From assembly GCA_030737835.1 (NCBI GenBank), contig JAUJYN010000031.1:1757608-1821607 (forward strand): 64,000 nt of DNA, written 5' to 3'. Within the stretch, counting starts at the first letter, position 1, and the number at the start of each line of letters is the position of its first letter. The notes under the pieces were generated by a model. That model ran no database searches, was not told the origin of the DNA, and saw only the letters and a program-made list of their open reading frames with translations. The translations under genes were made by a program, and so were the position numbers. Shown here in pieces: positions 11,039 through 24,100 of the stretch. The DNA is from Acorus gramineus (Eukaryota; Streptophyta; Magnoliopsida; Acorales; Acoraceae).

Positions 11039-14000
11039 TCATGAAGGGAAGTGCTGTATATTCTCCAGTCGGTCCGACGAAAGGAAAGGCTCTCCACTAC
11101 GTCCTGCAAGGTAGCCGGCATAGAAACCGGCATAAAAATATTTGGGCCTCTCCTCTTCTTCCTCTTCCTTGATCAAAAGCCTCAACTCATTGGCCGCTTC
11201 TTGGATGGAAAGGATGTGTTCCCAAGCCATGCTGCTAGCACTGCCGGGGATGGCTGGGGGCACCATGAATGGGATGCAACCCCTGATACGATAGTTAGGC
11301 ACAAAACGAGGATGACTTAAGCTACAATCTTGGTCCGGCGCGATTGGAGGAGGACTTGCACTATGAGATTGTTCGGGCACTTGCATGGGGGATGGTGGTA
11401 CAGGTGTTATGCCTATGTCATTTGGAGCCTTATTTTTTTATCAGAGTCGCTAAAATTTTAGCTTTTAGCTACCTGCGGGAGTTGGAATACTCTGATTGAA
11501 AATCTAATTGTATATTATGGGTCTTGGTACCGCTTTGTACTACCCATAAAAATTTCATCGAATTCGGGTATCGTTTCAGAAAAATATGCAGTTCCGAATC
11601 GCATCTGGGTTTAGTCGTTACTGGTTTGGGAAGTCGGATTTCATGTGCACGTCTAAATGGGGGTATTGACCAAGTCTTGATGTTTTGTTTTATTTCTTTG
11701 TTAGGTTGACTAGTCAACCCACCCCACCAACCCCCTTTATTCATGATAAATGCCCCCCTTAAGTGAAAAGCCCTCTCTCTCTCTTCCCTCACAACCCATC
11801 CGACCACTTCTCTTCCTGTCCCCTCTTTTGCTTCCCTTTGTGTTGGCAAAGAAGATGGTGAAGAAGGAACATGAGGGAGGTGGATCAAGTAGAGAACATA
11901 ATTAAGGTTTGTGTGTGTGTGTTCATTCATGTTGTTGTTGCTGTTGATTCTCCTGTCCTTAGCTCCCTCTCTTCCCCCCCTTTTATCCCCTGTTTTCATC
12001 CATGAAAGGCTTGAGGAGATGCTGATGAGGTGGTGGTAGTGGTGGTGGTGGTTGAGGTGGCCATGGGTGCGTAGAGAGCCCCGCATCTCCCCATTTTCCT
12101 CCCCCTGTTTTGGTAAGACAGATCTCTGTCTTGTAAAGATTACTGTGAAACTAATATTTAGAGGCATATTATTGGGATTGTGTCCACACGTGATATGATC
12201 ATTTATGTATATAGTTGTTATATATGAAATTTAGTGTCATTATGATATTTGTGTTGTATGTTATAACCTGATTTACAAGACTTGTCCAGATTCACGTGGA
12301 AATTAACCATTTTCTGGAAATATTTTAGTTCTGACTTGTAGAGGCACAATTAAGTTATAATGTCTTCTGGGATTGTGATCCCAGCATGTCCACAAATGTT
12401 TGTGATTTATTTCATAATTTTTGGATGTGTATTTGGTGCTGTGGAGATCAAATAGTAGGGCTCGTTGCAGGAGGTTTAGCAGTTTTGCTCGATTGTGTGT
12501 CAAGGAGTTGTTATGCATGTTGTGGAAAGTATTAGGAGTTAGGGTCTTCATGAAGTAGGCTTATATGTGTGTCAAGAGGTTCCATATTTTAATTGTGGAT
12601 CATTAGTTGTGTTTTGCAGATCTCATAGACCGGACGCGCGGCTATCCGGGTATCGGTGAGTGGTTTGATCCAACCCTTCGGGAAGCAGTGGATGCACGTA
12701 GTCGTGCGTCCAACATCTGTTGGGCACCTTGACTATACTACTTATTTAGTAAGTAGTATGGTCATGCCTAACCTATAATATGTTAGATATCTTGCATGCT
12801 AGGCATATATTGCATGTATAGTATTCATGTATGAATGACTGAGTCGCATGCGCCCTTCATGTATGGGCATGTGTGATATGTGTTTATATGAATGTATAGA
12901 ATATGCATGCCTTAGGTAGTCCCTATTTATAGTACAACCTCCCTATGTAAGTAATATTTAGCATGATTAAACCTGGGTTAATAACCGTGTGCATACTTAA
13001 TATTCCCTGGCCATAAGACTGGAGGATGTGTTATGGCTGTTGCACCCATCTTGTTGGGGCAAAGCTATGACCAGCTTCCGAAGAGGATGAGACTTTCCCT
13101 CTCTCTCGCCCTCCCTCTTTGCGTAAACTGAGTAAGTAGATATGGTTTCTACTTGACTCAGGTCCGCTTAGGATTATCGGCATGCATCGGTTGGTGCGCG
13201 AGATCACGCTTAACCCTTCCCTTTTAAGTTGGTGATATCCAACGCATGCTTAAGTTATACCTTGTGTGCCTATATGATTAATGTGCCTCATATGAATGTG
13301 TAGTTAGGCCATGCCTTGTATGTGTGTTGCATGATTTATTGTTTATGATGTATATTCATGTTAGGGGGTACCCTATAATTAATCATATGTTATCGTGCAT
13401 GTTAAAACTATTTAGGCCTATCTGAAATAGGTGTGGGTACGACCCGCTATCGGGTTGTACCTCATTAGTTAGAGCGCGAGTGATATAATCGCCATCCCAC
13501 ATCCGAGTGATGCCCTTGAATGGAATCCAGGAGAATTCATTGTTGTATCGGTCTTGTTAAACCAGTGGCTATGGCATTAAGTTAGGCCTACCCGTGCTAG
13601 GCGCATGTATGAACCGCCTGTTGGGTTATGTACCTTTGGCTTATTTCTGCATGAGAGCAGAGGTAACCCCTCGCGTCCAAGCGACGCACTCGTGTGGGAG
13701 TACAAGAGTATTCGTTATCGTCAATCTGTGATTATCGAGAGTAGTTGACTTTCCCATAGGGTTGCTTTGTGCACATGGGGTGCTTCCTCCCGACATCGTC
13801 GTGCGTCGAAGCTACCCAGCATCGAAGCTGTCCTGTTTGGTGCCACAACTTATAGGTGTTACCGATTCGTATCACGGTACACATCTAGCTGATGTACCGA
13901 TTGTGGAAGGCCGACAGGTAGAAGCTAAGCGGGAGAGGGCTACCAGATGATATTTTGAGCGTGGAGTCGTTCTCCCCTTTGTTGGATCCGTGTTGAAGCT

Positions 14001-16207
14001 GCTTGGCGTTGAAGCTGTCCTTATAGAGGGCTCCCACCTGTAGGTACTACCATGCATTCGACAGATGTACTGATCATGGGTGTATACCAGGTAGAGGCTA
14101 CCCGGGAGAGGGCTACCAAATGACAAAGGGTGTAGAGCATAAGGATTATTTCAAAAGTCCTGGTCACCCCTCCGGGGGCTAGAGTGAGGATGAGTTGAGT
14201 CACGTCGTCACGTGACCCTCCTACCCATCGAGTATACTCTGGGTATGCTACTCCTAACGCTTGAGGTATTGTAGTATAGCTCTGCCTCGTAGTGGAGGGA
14301 CTGGTTGGTTAGGTTATCCATTAACACTAGGTGTTATGGTTAACCTTTGTTTCTCCCCGTGTGTCCCAAGAGTTTCCCTTCGAGGCGGGGGATGAGTTGA
14401 TGTCACGTTGCTGCGTGACCCATTTTGTTGTTCGTCCGTTCCAATAGTTGTTCGGTCCAGTTATGTATCGATGTTCAAAGACATCGTTGGGTAGTTATCT
14501 CGATGTAGATAATCCAGTAGTGTTGTGTGGACCAGTAATTCCGCGTCTCTTCAACAAACGGTATGGTCTCTCTCCAAGAGTCCCAAGAGTCTCCCTCCTG
14601 GAGTGAGGGTGAGGGTGAGGGCGAGATTGGTCGCGCTGCCGGGTGACCTTGTTATCCATTAGGTTTCTACCCATGTTTTCCTTGAGAGGAATTTGCCTTA
14701 GTATTGAATTGTTGTAATGGTGTTTGGTTTCCAGCCACTCATTGAGTTTGTAGCTAACCCCTCGCGTACTGTTTCTTTTTCTGGGGTAGTGCTGGGCCTG
14801 GAGCTGGAGCTTCCCTGTGGCGGGGTTCGAGTGCGTGGAGTGTCCCGTCCGGCGGTTGGCGAGTGCGAGGATGTCAGCAGTCCTAGTGTCATTTATGTAT
14901 TTGAAATCATGCATGTTGCACTGGTTGTATATTATTTGGACTAGACTTGGCTCTCACAGGACAGTGATTGTGTACTCGAGTCTATAATAAGGTTTTTTGT
15001 TTACAGACTTACTGATATTTTTATGCTTCCGCATTTTAGTTGAACTATGAGTTATCATTGTTTTGCAGCTTTGTGTGTTATTTATTGGAGTCATTGTTGA
15101 CCTCTTGTACTTGATAGCTGATACTTTATATATTGCCACGTCTCGGGGACGGTCGCCATGGGGCATGACAACAAGCATCGTGACTTCCGGCTCCACGGCT
15201 GCTGTCGGAGAGTCCGGGGTAACCTCCGCATGGTCCTCCAGTGAGGGGGAATGTTGCATAAAGTCTGCTGGTGGGGAAGGATTTTCTTGGCGATTCAAAG
15301 AGGGAGCGCCTCCTAAAAATGATTCCTGGACTTCTTCAATTTTGATTGGATGCTGGTACGGGATAGCCGATCTAACTGCCACTCGGCGAAGTCGGCTCGA
15401 CCTCCTCAATGCACCTCCTCCACCAGAAGCGGAGCTGGAAGCATCACCCCAACAAATAGAAGGAGTGTCTTGATGGGAGCCCTGACCTACGGGCATCTGG
15501 GAAGTTGAAGAAGACGGTACACGAGGACTGAGAGAGGGGGCGCCTAGCAAGGTCTTCCAACTCCTATCACGAAAACCCAGGGCAAGGTCTATGTCCCCCA
15601 TGCAAAGACTCTCTTGTGAAGGGCATTCATTGAGAGACAATTCACCTAGAAAAAAAGGGTGTTGTAGATGAAAATAGTTAAAAAAAATAAAATAAAATAA
15701 TGATGACAAAAAAGTGACACGGAGGAAGGGATGTCGATCAGAGCCTAGTGCTGAATCCCTCCAATAAAGCGGGATCTGCCACCCACACCCATTAGGACTC
15801 CAAGCGCCTTGAATCATGAAAACGTTGTGCCGCCAATCATATACAAACTCCTGGGCATCCTTTATCGATTCCCTCGATGCCAATCTTCTTGCCAAGTAAA
15901 ATGTCCTGCTTCCATCGTTGAGACACTTCACCACATAGAAGCTTCGCTTCTCGTTTAAGCCGAGGTTGATGTCGCAGACATTGTTGAGAGCAGTAACACC
16001 CATCAAAATGCGATAAGGCCCAGGGACGAGTTGGAGAGGGTGAATACCAAAGAAGCTGAGAAATTCCATTATCAACATGGGTAATGGAAAGGTGAGCATA
16101 CCAGATTCGATCTGCCAAGAAAAGAGTATCAGGGACTCAAGATCTAGAGGAGGAGGCATCTCTCCAACATATTCCTCGACTATCAAGTTGTCAGGAAACC
16201 GAGCCAT
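11039..16207 (-). pseudogene. Antisense extra gene 1 of Tat element A, split by a solo LTR
   Basis: The minus-strand ATG at 16207 (start MARFPDN) opens a frame with a gypsy-type transposon domain in its first 160 residues (LTFPLPMLIMEFLSFF, then YRILMGVTALNNVCD). A likely 75-bp intron at 15646-15720 has GT-AG borders and a T-rich 3' end. The exons on either side join in phase 1, and the intron itself is free of in-frame stops. At 15171 the frame meets the solo LTR. After removing LTR plus one TSD (3771 bp, divisible by 3) it resumes exactly in frame at 11399 and ends at 11039. The original product would be about 440 residues, with an acidic EEEEEE stretch near the end. It was therefore intact until the LTR inserted. 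Function unknown. Confidence 0.7.
11405..15170 (+). mobile_element. Solo chromovirus LTR, + strand, 3766 bp
   Basis: It starts TGTTATGCCTATGTC and ends GGGGCATGACA. Flanks are ACAGG (11400-11404) and ACAAG (15171-15175), a 5-bp TSD with one change. No primer-binding site, gag or pol is present, so two LTRs have recombined to one. Length and sequence match the interrupted LTR at 38375-52215. The insertion site lies in the coding part of antisense gene 1, whose frame is restored when the LTR and one TSD copy are removed. Confidence 0.85.
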
Positions 16208-16300
16208 TGGGACAAAAGAGAAGTACAAAGGAGTTTGATTAATTCAAAGTAATGAAAAATTTGCAAAAATGAAAAGGAAATAAGAGGAGAAGAACATATA

Positions 16301-16308
16301 CTTATATA
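16301..16308 (-). promoter_or_regulatory. TATA box of antisense gene 1
   Basis: The minus strand reads CTATATAAG here, 93 bp upstream of the ATG at 16207, a normal plant spacing once a leader of about 60 bases is allowed. It suggests the antisense gene had its own promoter rather than relying on the LTR, which would read the other strand. The surrounding 16229-16514 is otherwise non-coding Tat sequence. Confidence 0.5.
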
Positions 16309-17859
16309 GGAAGTTAGTAGCAGAAATTCAACCGCCATAGTCGTTTGGGAAAACGAGGCAGTAAAATTGAATACTGAAGGACGCCTTCCAAGTGGCATTT
16401 AATAGACAAGATACATAGAGGTTGACAAGTGTCACACCAACAAGTCACTAGGCCCGAGGTTTGAAACCAGTCAGCCTTGGGAGTTTGGCAGAGAAGCCTG
16501 CAAGCTGGTTGGGTCTCCTTGTCACCCCCCAGGGCGGCTGTCCCCATACGTGGCAAATATATATAATATTAGCAGTCCATATAGGAGATCAATAAAAGAC
16601 TCTAAACAACCTCGAAGATTATAACACAATTAACAATGTAGCTGACATAATATATATATATAGCGGAAGCTTAAACGACCGAGTCTGTAATTTAAAGACA
16701 TTACAAACCAGAATACATAATCAGCTATCCAGTGAGAGCCAATATAAACAAAGACATCCATATACAAGTATTGTGCCCAAGCACGAATAACAATACATAC
16801 TAGCAAAAAGAAGGGGATGCTGATGGCCTCTCACTCGCAGAACCCAAAACGCGAACGCTGCTCCGCTACTAATGTGATGCCTCGGGGAGCTCCTCCTTCA
16901 GATCCGACTCAGTAACAACTGGAGGAAAAGATATGAGAGGGGTGAGCCACATGCTCAGTGAATGGCACAATCTATGCAACACAACTCATATTAACCTTAA
17001 AATCATTAAAGTCCCAAAATGGGAGTAACTGCACAAATTGGTGGGTCATAGTGTCGCCGACCCACCCCACCCTCACCCTCACCCTCACCCTTTAGAGGTG
17101 ACATAGGACTTTTGGGACAGGTTAGACTGCTCTACACCCTTGGTCCACCGGTAGCCCTTTCCCTGGGTAGCCTCTACCTGGTATACTCCCATGGTCAGTA
17201 CGTTCCTGAATGCATCGGTAGTACCTACCGATGGGAGCCCTCTGTCAGGACAGCTTTTCCCAACCCGGTTAGTTCCTACTCGGATCCAACGAAGGGGAGA
17301 AAACAACCTACTCTCACGGATACGATCCTCTTGGATCCGTCGACAACGATTACTAACACTACTAAGGTAATGAATTCTCAAGAATTCCTTCAAGGCGCAT
17401 AACTAAGATGCGGGGAAAACATACATTATAATAACAAGGTTATAATATTTCTAAGGCATGCTTATACTAACATATTCTCATTTTGATTTAATTAAATTAA
17501 ACTAGATGGGAAACATGCATAGATCAAGGCTTTTCAAGCATGGGACATGGTGTCTAGGCATGTATGGGCCTCTATACATGATACATGGATGTATATCCCT
17601 AGCATACAATGTCTAACATGGTATGGTTACATCATAGCAAAGCATGCATTAACATAAGTTTTTATTTACACAAGTTATTATGTAGTTATGGTGCCCCAGG
17701 GGAGGGCAATGCACGCCTACGTGCATCGAACGCCTCTCTACTGGGTTGGATTGACCCACTCACCGCAACCCGGGTCGTTGCGTGACCGTTCGCCAAGATC
17801 TACAAGACAAGGGCATTAAATATGGTGAGTAAACTACACAAATATATATGAGATTTACT

Positions 17860-18300
17860 AGAAATGCCAAAAACTCGGACAAGGATGCATACGGGCTTGC
17901 ACGCATGCGAGTACGCACGTACTCACGCAAGTCCGAGTGCCCTGACACTTACCCGAACCCTCGAGCAGCCACACGCGTGGCCCCCCGCATGCGTACGCAC
18001 GCGTAAGCACGCACGCAGGCGCCCCAGCACCCTTTGGCGCACTGCCGTGCTCCCATCCGCGCCCCCAGATGCCCTGTCGCGCGCCCGCGCACACGCTCGC
18101 ACTCGTGCGCACTGCGCGCCAGCACCACACCTCGCGTGCACGTTCGCGCGCCTGCACGTACGCACGCGCGCCCGCCAGCGCGCCCGACTGTGCGCTCCAG
18201 CGCTCCCCTGCGCGCGCAGATGCGCGCGCACGCGCGCGGATGGCCCCGCGCGCGCGCCCAAACCTCCCCCACCCCCTCCTCAGCCCACACACTAACCCTA
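17860..18300. other. CpG-rich alternating purine-pyrimidine block in the LTR leader
   Basis: About 440 bp of dense gcgcgc/acgcacgc sequence lies just downstream (minus strand) of the LTR TATA box at 18346-18354. Equivalent blocks are at 21620-22330, 23380-23790, 31555-31960, 43170-43690 and 49560-50090, and a remnant at 580-650. All six frames are open for long stretches because TA-rich stop codons are absent. These frames share no protein-level conservation and are not genes. Confidence 0.75.
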
Positions 18301-20370
18301 AACCCTATGCATGGCATGCATGTACACCCTAAGAGCCTTTATCAACCATTTATACAAGGATAAGGGAGGAGGAGAGCTTACCAAAGGGGGGGAAAGAAAG
18401 GGGAGGTATTCGGGTGCCCTTGACGCACCAAACCACCTCAACCGCCACCTCCAACACCACCACCTCCTCAGCCACTCCTCAAGCCTTTATTGGCTGAAAA
18501 CAGGGGGGGGGGAAGAGGCATGAGAGGGAGTTAGAGAGAAGAGAATCAAAGCACAACAACAACTCTCAAAGCTTGCACACACATACCTTTCTCTTTTTTT
18601 TTTTCTTTTAAGTGATTCTTCTTCTCCTTCTTGTTCTTCTCTACTTAGCAAATAAAATAAAAGGGGAAGTGAAGGAGGGAGTGAGAGGGAGAGGAGGAGA
18701 AGGGGACGCCCACATATAGTGCTCACACACTCACACACACACTCACACACACACTTACATTAAATGGTGAAAAAGGGGGTGGGTGGGGATTGACTTGAGT
18801 GAACCCAACCAAACTAGCAAACAAAACCCCTTGACTAGTCAAAAGTCATCTTTGACTAGTCAAGGTCTTCATTGACTTGGTCCAAGTCATCCTTTGACAC
18901 TTCAAAATCGGTCAAAACCCGGATACGATTCGGAACTGCAAAATTTTCTAAAACGTAATTAGAACTCGATGAAATTTCTCTGGGCAATACCAAATGGTAC
19001 CAGGACCCATAATGTTATATATGTGTCACTTTTAGCCTTCTGGTCACCATTGGAGCATTCTGGCAGTTTTTCAACTTTTTCTTTTTTTCGAATGAACCGC
19101 TAAATTTTCGGACTTTTAGCTATCATCCTGAGCCTAAGGACTCCGATTGAAAATCCAACTGCATATTATGTGTCTTGGTGCCCTTTCAAGCCACTCATGA
19201 AAATTTCATCGAATTCCTGTAACGTTTCAGAATTTCACAGTTCTGAATCGTATCCGGGTTTTGACCAAGCGAAAAGTCATTGGGAGACTTGACCAAGTCA
19301 AAGATGACTTTGACCAAGTCAAGTTTGACCCTTAACTTGTTCAATGGGTTTTGTTTGTTAGTGTGGTTAGGTTGACCCAAGTCAAAGTTCACCAAAACCT
19401 AATTAACCCTAAGTGTAAGTGTGTGTGTGAGTGTGTGTGTGGCCCCTTAAGTGGGCGTGCACCCTTCTTCTTCTCTCCCATCTCTCTCACTCACTCAAAC
19501 CCATCTCCCCTTCTCTATTTTTCCACCATTAGAGCTTGAAGAAGAGGTTGAAATAGGAAGCCCTAGAAGGAGAAAAGGAAGGTGAGGACTTGATCTACTT
19601 TTCCATGGTCTTGGATTTGATTTCCCCTTTGTTTGACCTCCTCTCTTAGCTCCCTTTCTCCTCTGTTTTCAGCCATTCTTAGGCTGAGGAGAGGCTTGGT
19701 GGTGGTGGCTTTGGTGGTGGTGTTTCGGTGCGCGAAGGGCACCCGGTTTCACCCCTTTGTCTTTCCTCCCTTGGGTGAGTCCTCTTCCTCCCTTTTTCTT
19801 GTGTAGATGCATGTTATGTCACGCCCCAGGGCCGGCCGACCCCGGGACGCGGCAAGTGTATATATGATATCAGTAACAGGAGTTCAATAGCATACTCACA
19901 CAATAGCTAAAAAGACAACAAAAGCAGGGCTGACATGATATATACACCAATTGCGAAAGCTAAAAGACTGAATCTGTAATCCAAAAACATATTACAGACT
20001 CGATACATAATCAACTGTCCTGTGAGAGCCAATATATACAAAGACATCCAAATACAATACAAACGCGTGCCCAAGCACGGAATATAATACATACAAGCAA
20101 AAGGGATGCTGATAGCCTCTGATACTCGCGGGACGTGGTGCTACTCCGCTACTGATGAAGTCCCTCGGGGAGCTCTTCCTCCAGATCCGACTCAGATGAC
20201 ACTGGAGAAAATATTATGTGAGGGGTGAGCCACACGCTCAGTGAACAGCACAACCCATGCAACACAATATATATTAACCACCAGATCTTATTAATCCACA
20301 ATCTCATTATTAAAAGCCACAAAATGGCAACAGCTATACAGGCCAGTGGGTCGCTATCGCCAACCCACTA

Positions 20371-20745
20371 CACCCTCACCCTCACCCTCACCCCTCAATA
20401 GGTGACATAGGATATTGGGACTTATTAGCCTGTTAATCATCCATACACAATCATACACCCTCACCCTCACCCCTCAATAGGTGACATAGGATATTGGGAC
20501 TAACAATCCAGTGGGTCGCTACATCGCCAACCCACCACCCTCACCCTCACCCCTCAATAGGTGACATAGGATATTGGGACTTATTAGCCTGATAATCATC
20601 CATACACAATCATACACCCTCACCCTCACCCCTCAATAGGTGACATAGGATATTGGGACTAACAATCCAGTGGGTCGCTACATCGCCAACCCACCACACC
20701 CTCACCCTCACCCCTCAATAGGTGACATAGGATATTGGGACTGAC
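20371..20745. repeat. Five-copy tandem array with alternating unit types
   Basis: The core ccctcacccctcaatagg...ggatattgggac occurs five times about 75-84 bp apart. After the core, copies 1 and 3 continue with ttattagcctg and an atccatacacaatcata tail. Copies 2 and 4 continue with taacaatccagtgggtcgct. The order A-B-A-B-final indicates duplication of a dimer of about 157 bp. Each unit adds one more ccctcaccctcaccc run, a G-quadruplex-prone motif on the minus strand. Confidence 0.85.
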
Positions 20746-21071
20746 TAGGCTGATGGTCGCCCTTGGTCCACCGATAGTCTCTCCCCACTCCGTAGGCTGT
20801 TTGGCCACTCCCACATTCAGCACAGTCCGTCCCAAATCAGGAGGTGCCTACTGATGGGAGCCCCTTCACGGGACAGTCTCTCTACGCCGGGGCAGTCTCT
20901 AAAGGATCCAACGAAGGGAACAGATCAGCCTATCCATCGCATATGATCCACTCGGATCCGCTGACAAACACATCTCAACAACTCTAATGTCATGAATTCC
21001 TCAGAATTCCTCCAGGGCGCATAATCAGGATGCGGGGAAACATATATTATAAAATAAGAGGTTGGAATATT

Positions 21072-21197
21072 ACCGGGGGAAAGAACCTTGGGAGGGCAGC
21101 GTGAGATCCCGATATAGGACATCCCGACAACCAAACAAGGAACACGGAGTACCCTAGCCCGGGTCTCACCGCTGTCCTCGCGAGGCCCCTCCCCTAT
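21072..21197. mobile_element. 126-bp island flanked by AATATT direct repeats, shared with 46799-46910
   Basis: Other LTR copies run directly from the 'aaggttataatatt' region into 'ctaaggcatgc'. Here that site holds 126 extra bases between direct repeats AATATT (21066-21071 and 21198-21203). About 95 bp of it, including gacaaccaaacaaggaac and accctagcccgggtctca, recurs inside chromovirus B at 46799-46910 in a different context. It may be a small non-autonomous insertion or a transferred fragment. No terminal inverted repeats are evident. Confidence 0.5.
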
Positions 21198-24100
21198 AAT
21201 ATTCACTAAGACATGCCAACAATCACATGCTCGCATTTGATATATGCAAATTAAACTAAATGGGAACATGCATAAGTCAAGGTTTTCCTAGTAGGGAAAC
21301 ATGATAATAGGATGCATGGTTCTTATACGGGTCCTAAGGGTACAAGTCCCTAGCATACAAAGTCTAGGGTGGCATGCATACTACACATTATCATGCTTAC
21401 ATAGTTTTCATATTACGAAGTTAACATTAATTATGGTGCCCCAGGGGAGGACGGTACACGCCCAAGTGCATGTAACGCCTCCCTACTGGGTTGGATTGTC
21501 CCACTCACCGGTAATCGGGTCGTCGCGCGACCGTCCGTCAAGATCTGCAAGATAGGCATTAAATTGGTGAGTAAAATCCACAAATAAATCCAAAAATACC
21601 TAAAAATACACAACACTCGGACAAGCGTACATACGGCCTGTACGCACGCGAGCCCGAGCACCCCAACTCATTCCCGACCCCCCGGGCAGCCGCACGCACG
21701 GCCACCCGCCCGGGCACACAGCCGAGCCCCGACCCGCTCCCCCAGACACCCTGCCGAGCCCAGCCCGGACACCCTGCCGAGACCTCCCGGGTGCACCGCG
21801 CGCTCACTGCGCCCCAGCGCAGCAACCCGCGCGCACACCCGCACACCCTGCGCCCCATCGCCTCGCTCCGCGCGCACCCCGCGCGTACCACCAGCTCGAC
21901 CAGCCCCGGGTGCACCCACACGCACTGCGCCCCAGCGCAGCGCCCCGCACGTGCGCCCGCCCGCACTACGCCCCAGCGCAACGCCCGCACATCTGCCCGC
22001 TCACACTCCCCGCTAGCACCCTACTCGCCCCGCGCGCACCGCGCCCTTCGCGCAGCACCCGCACACCACCCGCTCACCACTCCGCGCGCACAGCATGCCC
22101 TGCGCCCCTGCGCAGCGCTCTGCGCGCTCTCTGCCCGCACGGCGCCCGACGCCCAGTGCCCAGCAGCCGCGACCAGCACCCAGCACCCGCGACCAGCACC
22201 CTGCACCCGCGACCAGCCTCTGCGCCCAGCGCCCACGCGCACACCCAGCAACACGCGCCAACGCGACTGGTAGCAAGCGCCCAGCGCGCCTGCCAGCCTG
22301 CCCGCGCTGCTCGCCCGCATGCACCGCTGAGGAGCCCAAGCACTGCCCTCCTGCCAGCCCGAGCACCGCCTGCCTGCTGCCCGAGCCCACCCGGGACAGC
22401 TCTCCTATCTGCCCGACAGCCACCCATCGCCTCCCACGGCCACCATTCGCCGCCGATAGCCTCCCACCGCCACCAACAGCCACCCCCACTCAAAACAACC
22501 CCCTAACAAGCATCTAAGCAAGAAAAGGAAGGAAAGAGAGCTTACCCTTGGAGAGGAAAGGAAGGGAAGGGAACCGGGAGCTCTTCGGGCACCGAAATAC
22601 CTCCACAAGGACCACCACCACCTAGATCTCCTCCTAGCCAAAGAAGGGCTGAAATCTGAGGAGAAAAGAGGGTGTGAGGAGGGGCTAAACACACCGGAAT
22701 TCGAATCCGAAACCACCGGTGGATAGATCGGGAGCTCACCTTACCTTTCTCTTCTTTGGGTTTTGAGATCCAAGCCCTCTAACTAGCTCTAAATCAAGAA
22801 AAAGAGAGAGGGGGAGAGAGAAAACAAGTGGGGAAGATGATGAATAGTGGGGAGCAACTTTTTAGATCTCATTATATAAGTCAACCCCACTTAAATTAGG
22901 GTTAACTAGGATTAGGAGAGGATTAGGTGAACTTAAGTGGGTTTTGACTTGGGTCAACCCAACCACAAATAAAAACAAAAGGGGTTGACCAAGTCTATGG
23001 GCCCACTTTGACCAAGTCAACTCTCCCAATGACTTCTCGCTCGGTCAAAACCCGGATACGCCCCGGAACTGCGAAATTCTGAAACGTTACCGGAATTCAA
23101 CGAAATTTTCGTGAGCGGCTTGGAATGGCACCAGGACACATAATATGCAATTAGATTTTCAATCGGATCCCTCAACCTCAGGGTGATAGCTATAAGCCTG
23201 AAATTTTAGCTGTTCTGATCGAAAAACGAAAAAAATAAAAAAACTACCAGAATGTCCCAACGGTTACCAGAAGGTTAAAAGTGACACATATATAACATGT
23301 TAGGGTGTGCATATGGTGTATGCATGGTATGCTTGTGTGTTAGGGGTGTGGGAGGGCTGAGGAAGGGGGTGGGATTGGCTCGGGCACGCGTGCGGGGTCA
23401 TCCGCGCGCGTGCGCGCGAGTCTGCCCGCGCAGGCAAGCGCTGGCGCGCGCAGTCGGGTGCGCTGGCGGACGTGCGCTCGTACGAGCAGCGCAGTCGGGC
23501 GTGCACGCGGGGGTGCGCGCGGGGTGCTGCGCAGGGGCGCAGTACGCGCGGGTAGGTGCAGGGCTAAATGCGCGCAGCAGCGTGTCTGGGCGCGCGGGCA
23601 GGCACGCGGCAGCGTGTCTGGGCGTGCAGGCTGGGGCGCGGCAGTGCACCCGGGGCGCGGGCGTGCGTGCGTCCGTGCGCACCCGTGCGTGCGCATGCGT
23701 GTGGTTGTGCGCATGGCTGCCCGTGGGTGCGGAAGGGTGTCGGGGCACTCGGACTCGCGTGCGTGCGGGCCCGTATGCATCCTTGTCCGAGTGTTGGGTA
23801 TTTCTGGTGTATTTCTTATGTATTTGCGTAGTTACTCACCATTTTGTATACCCATGTCTTGCAGATCTTGATGGACGGTCACGCGACGACCCGGGTTTTG
23901 GTGAGTGGGACAATCCAACCCAGTTGGGAGGCGTTCGATGCATGTAGGCGTGCATTGCCCTCCCCTGGGGCACCATAGTTGCATATTAGCTAGTATTGAA
24001 TGTAAACTATGCCTTGCATGAATATTATGTTGTATCCATGCCACCTTAGGCTTGCATGCTAGGGATATGCACCCTTATATTGATAAATATGATGTATCCA

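Larger units (their letters stand above)
19817..23297 (-). mobile_element. Solo chromovirus LTR, minus strand, 3481 bp, innermost of the nest
   Basis: On the + strand it reads TGTCACGCCCCAGGGCC at its low end and ends acacatatataaca. The 5-bp TSD TGTTA at 19812-19816 and 23298-23302 is exact. It belongs to the same subfamily as bases 1-543. It differs from other LTRs here by an internal tandem array (20371-20745), a 126-bp inserted island (21072-21197) and an extended GC-rich block (21620-22500). Confidence 0.9.

Noticed and set aside
18289..18310. Telomere-type repeat ccctaaaccct as an interstitial telomere
   Set aside because: There are only about two units, at the same place in each LTR, so it is an LTR motif rather than telomeric DNA.
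17858..18317. Several long overlapping ORFs on both strands in the CG-rich LTR block (and likewise at 21559-22517, 23297-23947, 31365-32046, 43188-43736, 49528-50135)
   Set aside because: They come from the absence of A/T-rich stop codons in CpG-dense repeats. All frames are open, residues are Arg/Ala/Pro/Cys-rich, and frames are not conserved between LTR copies.
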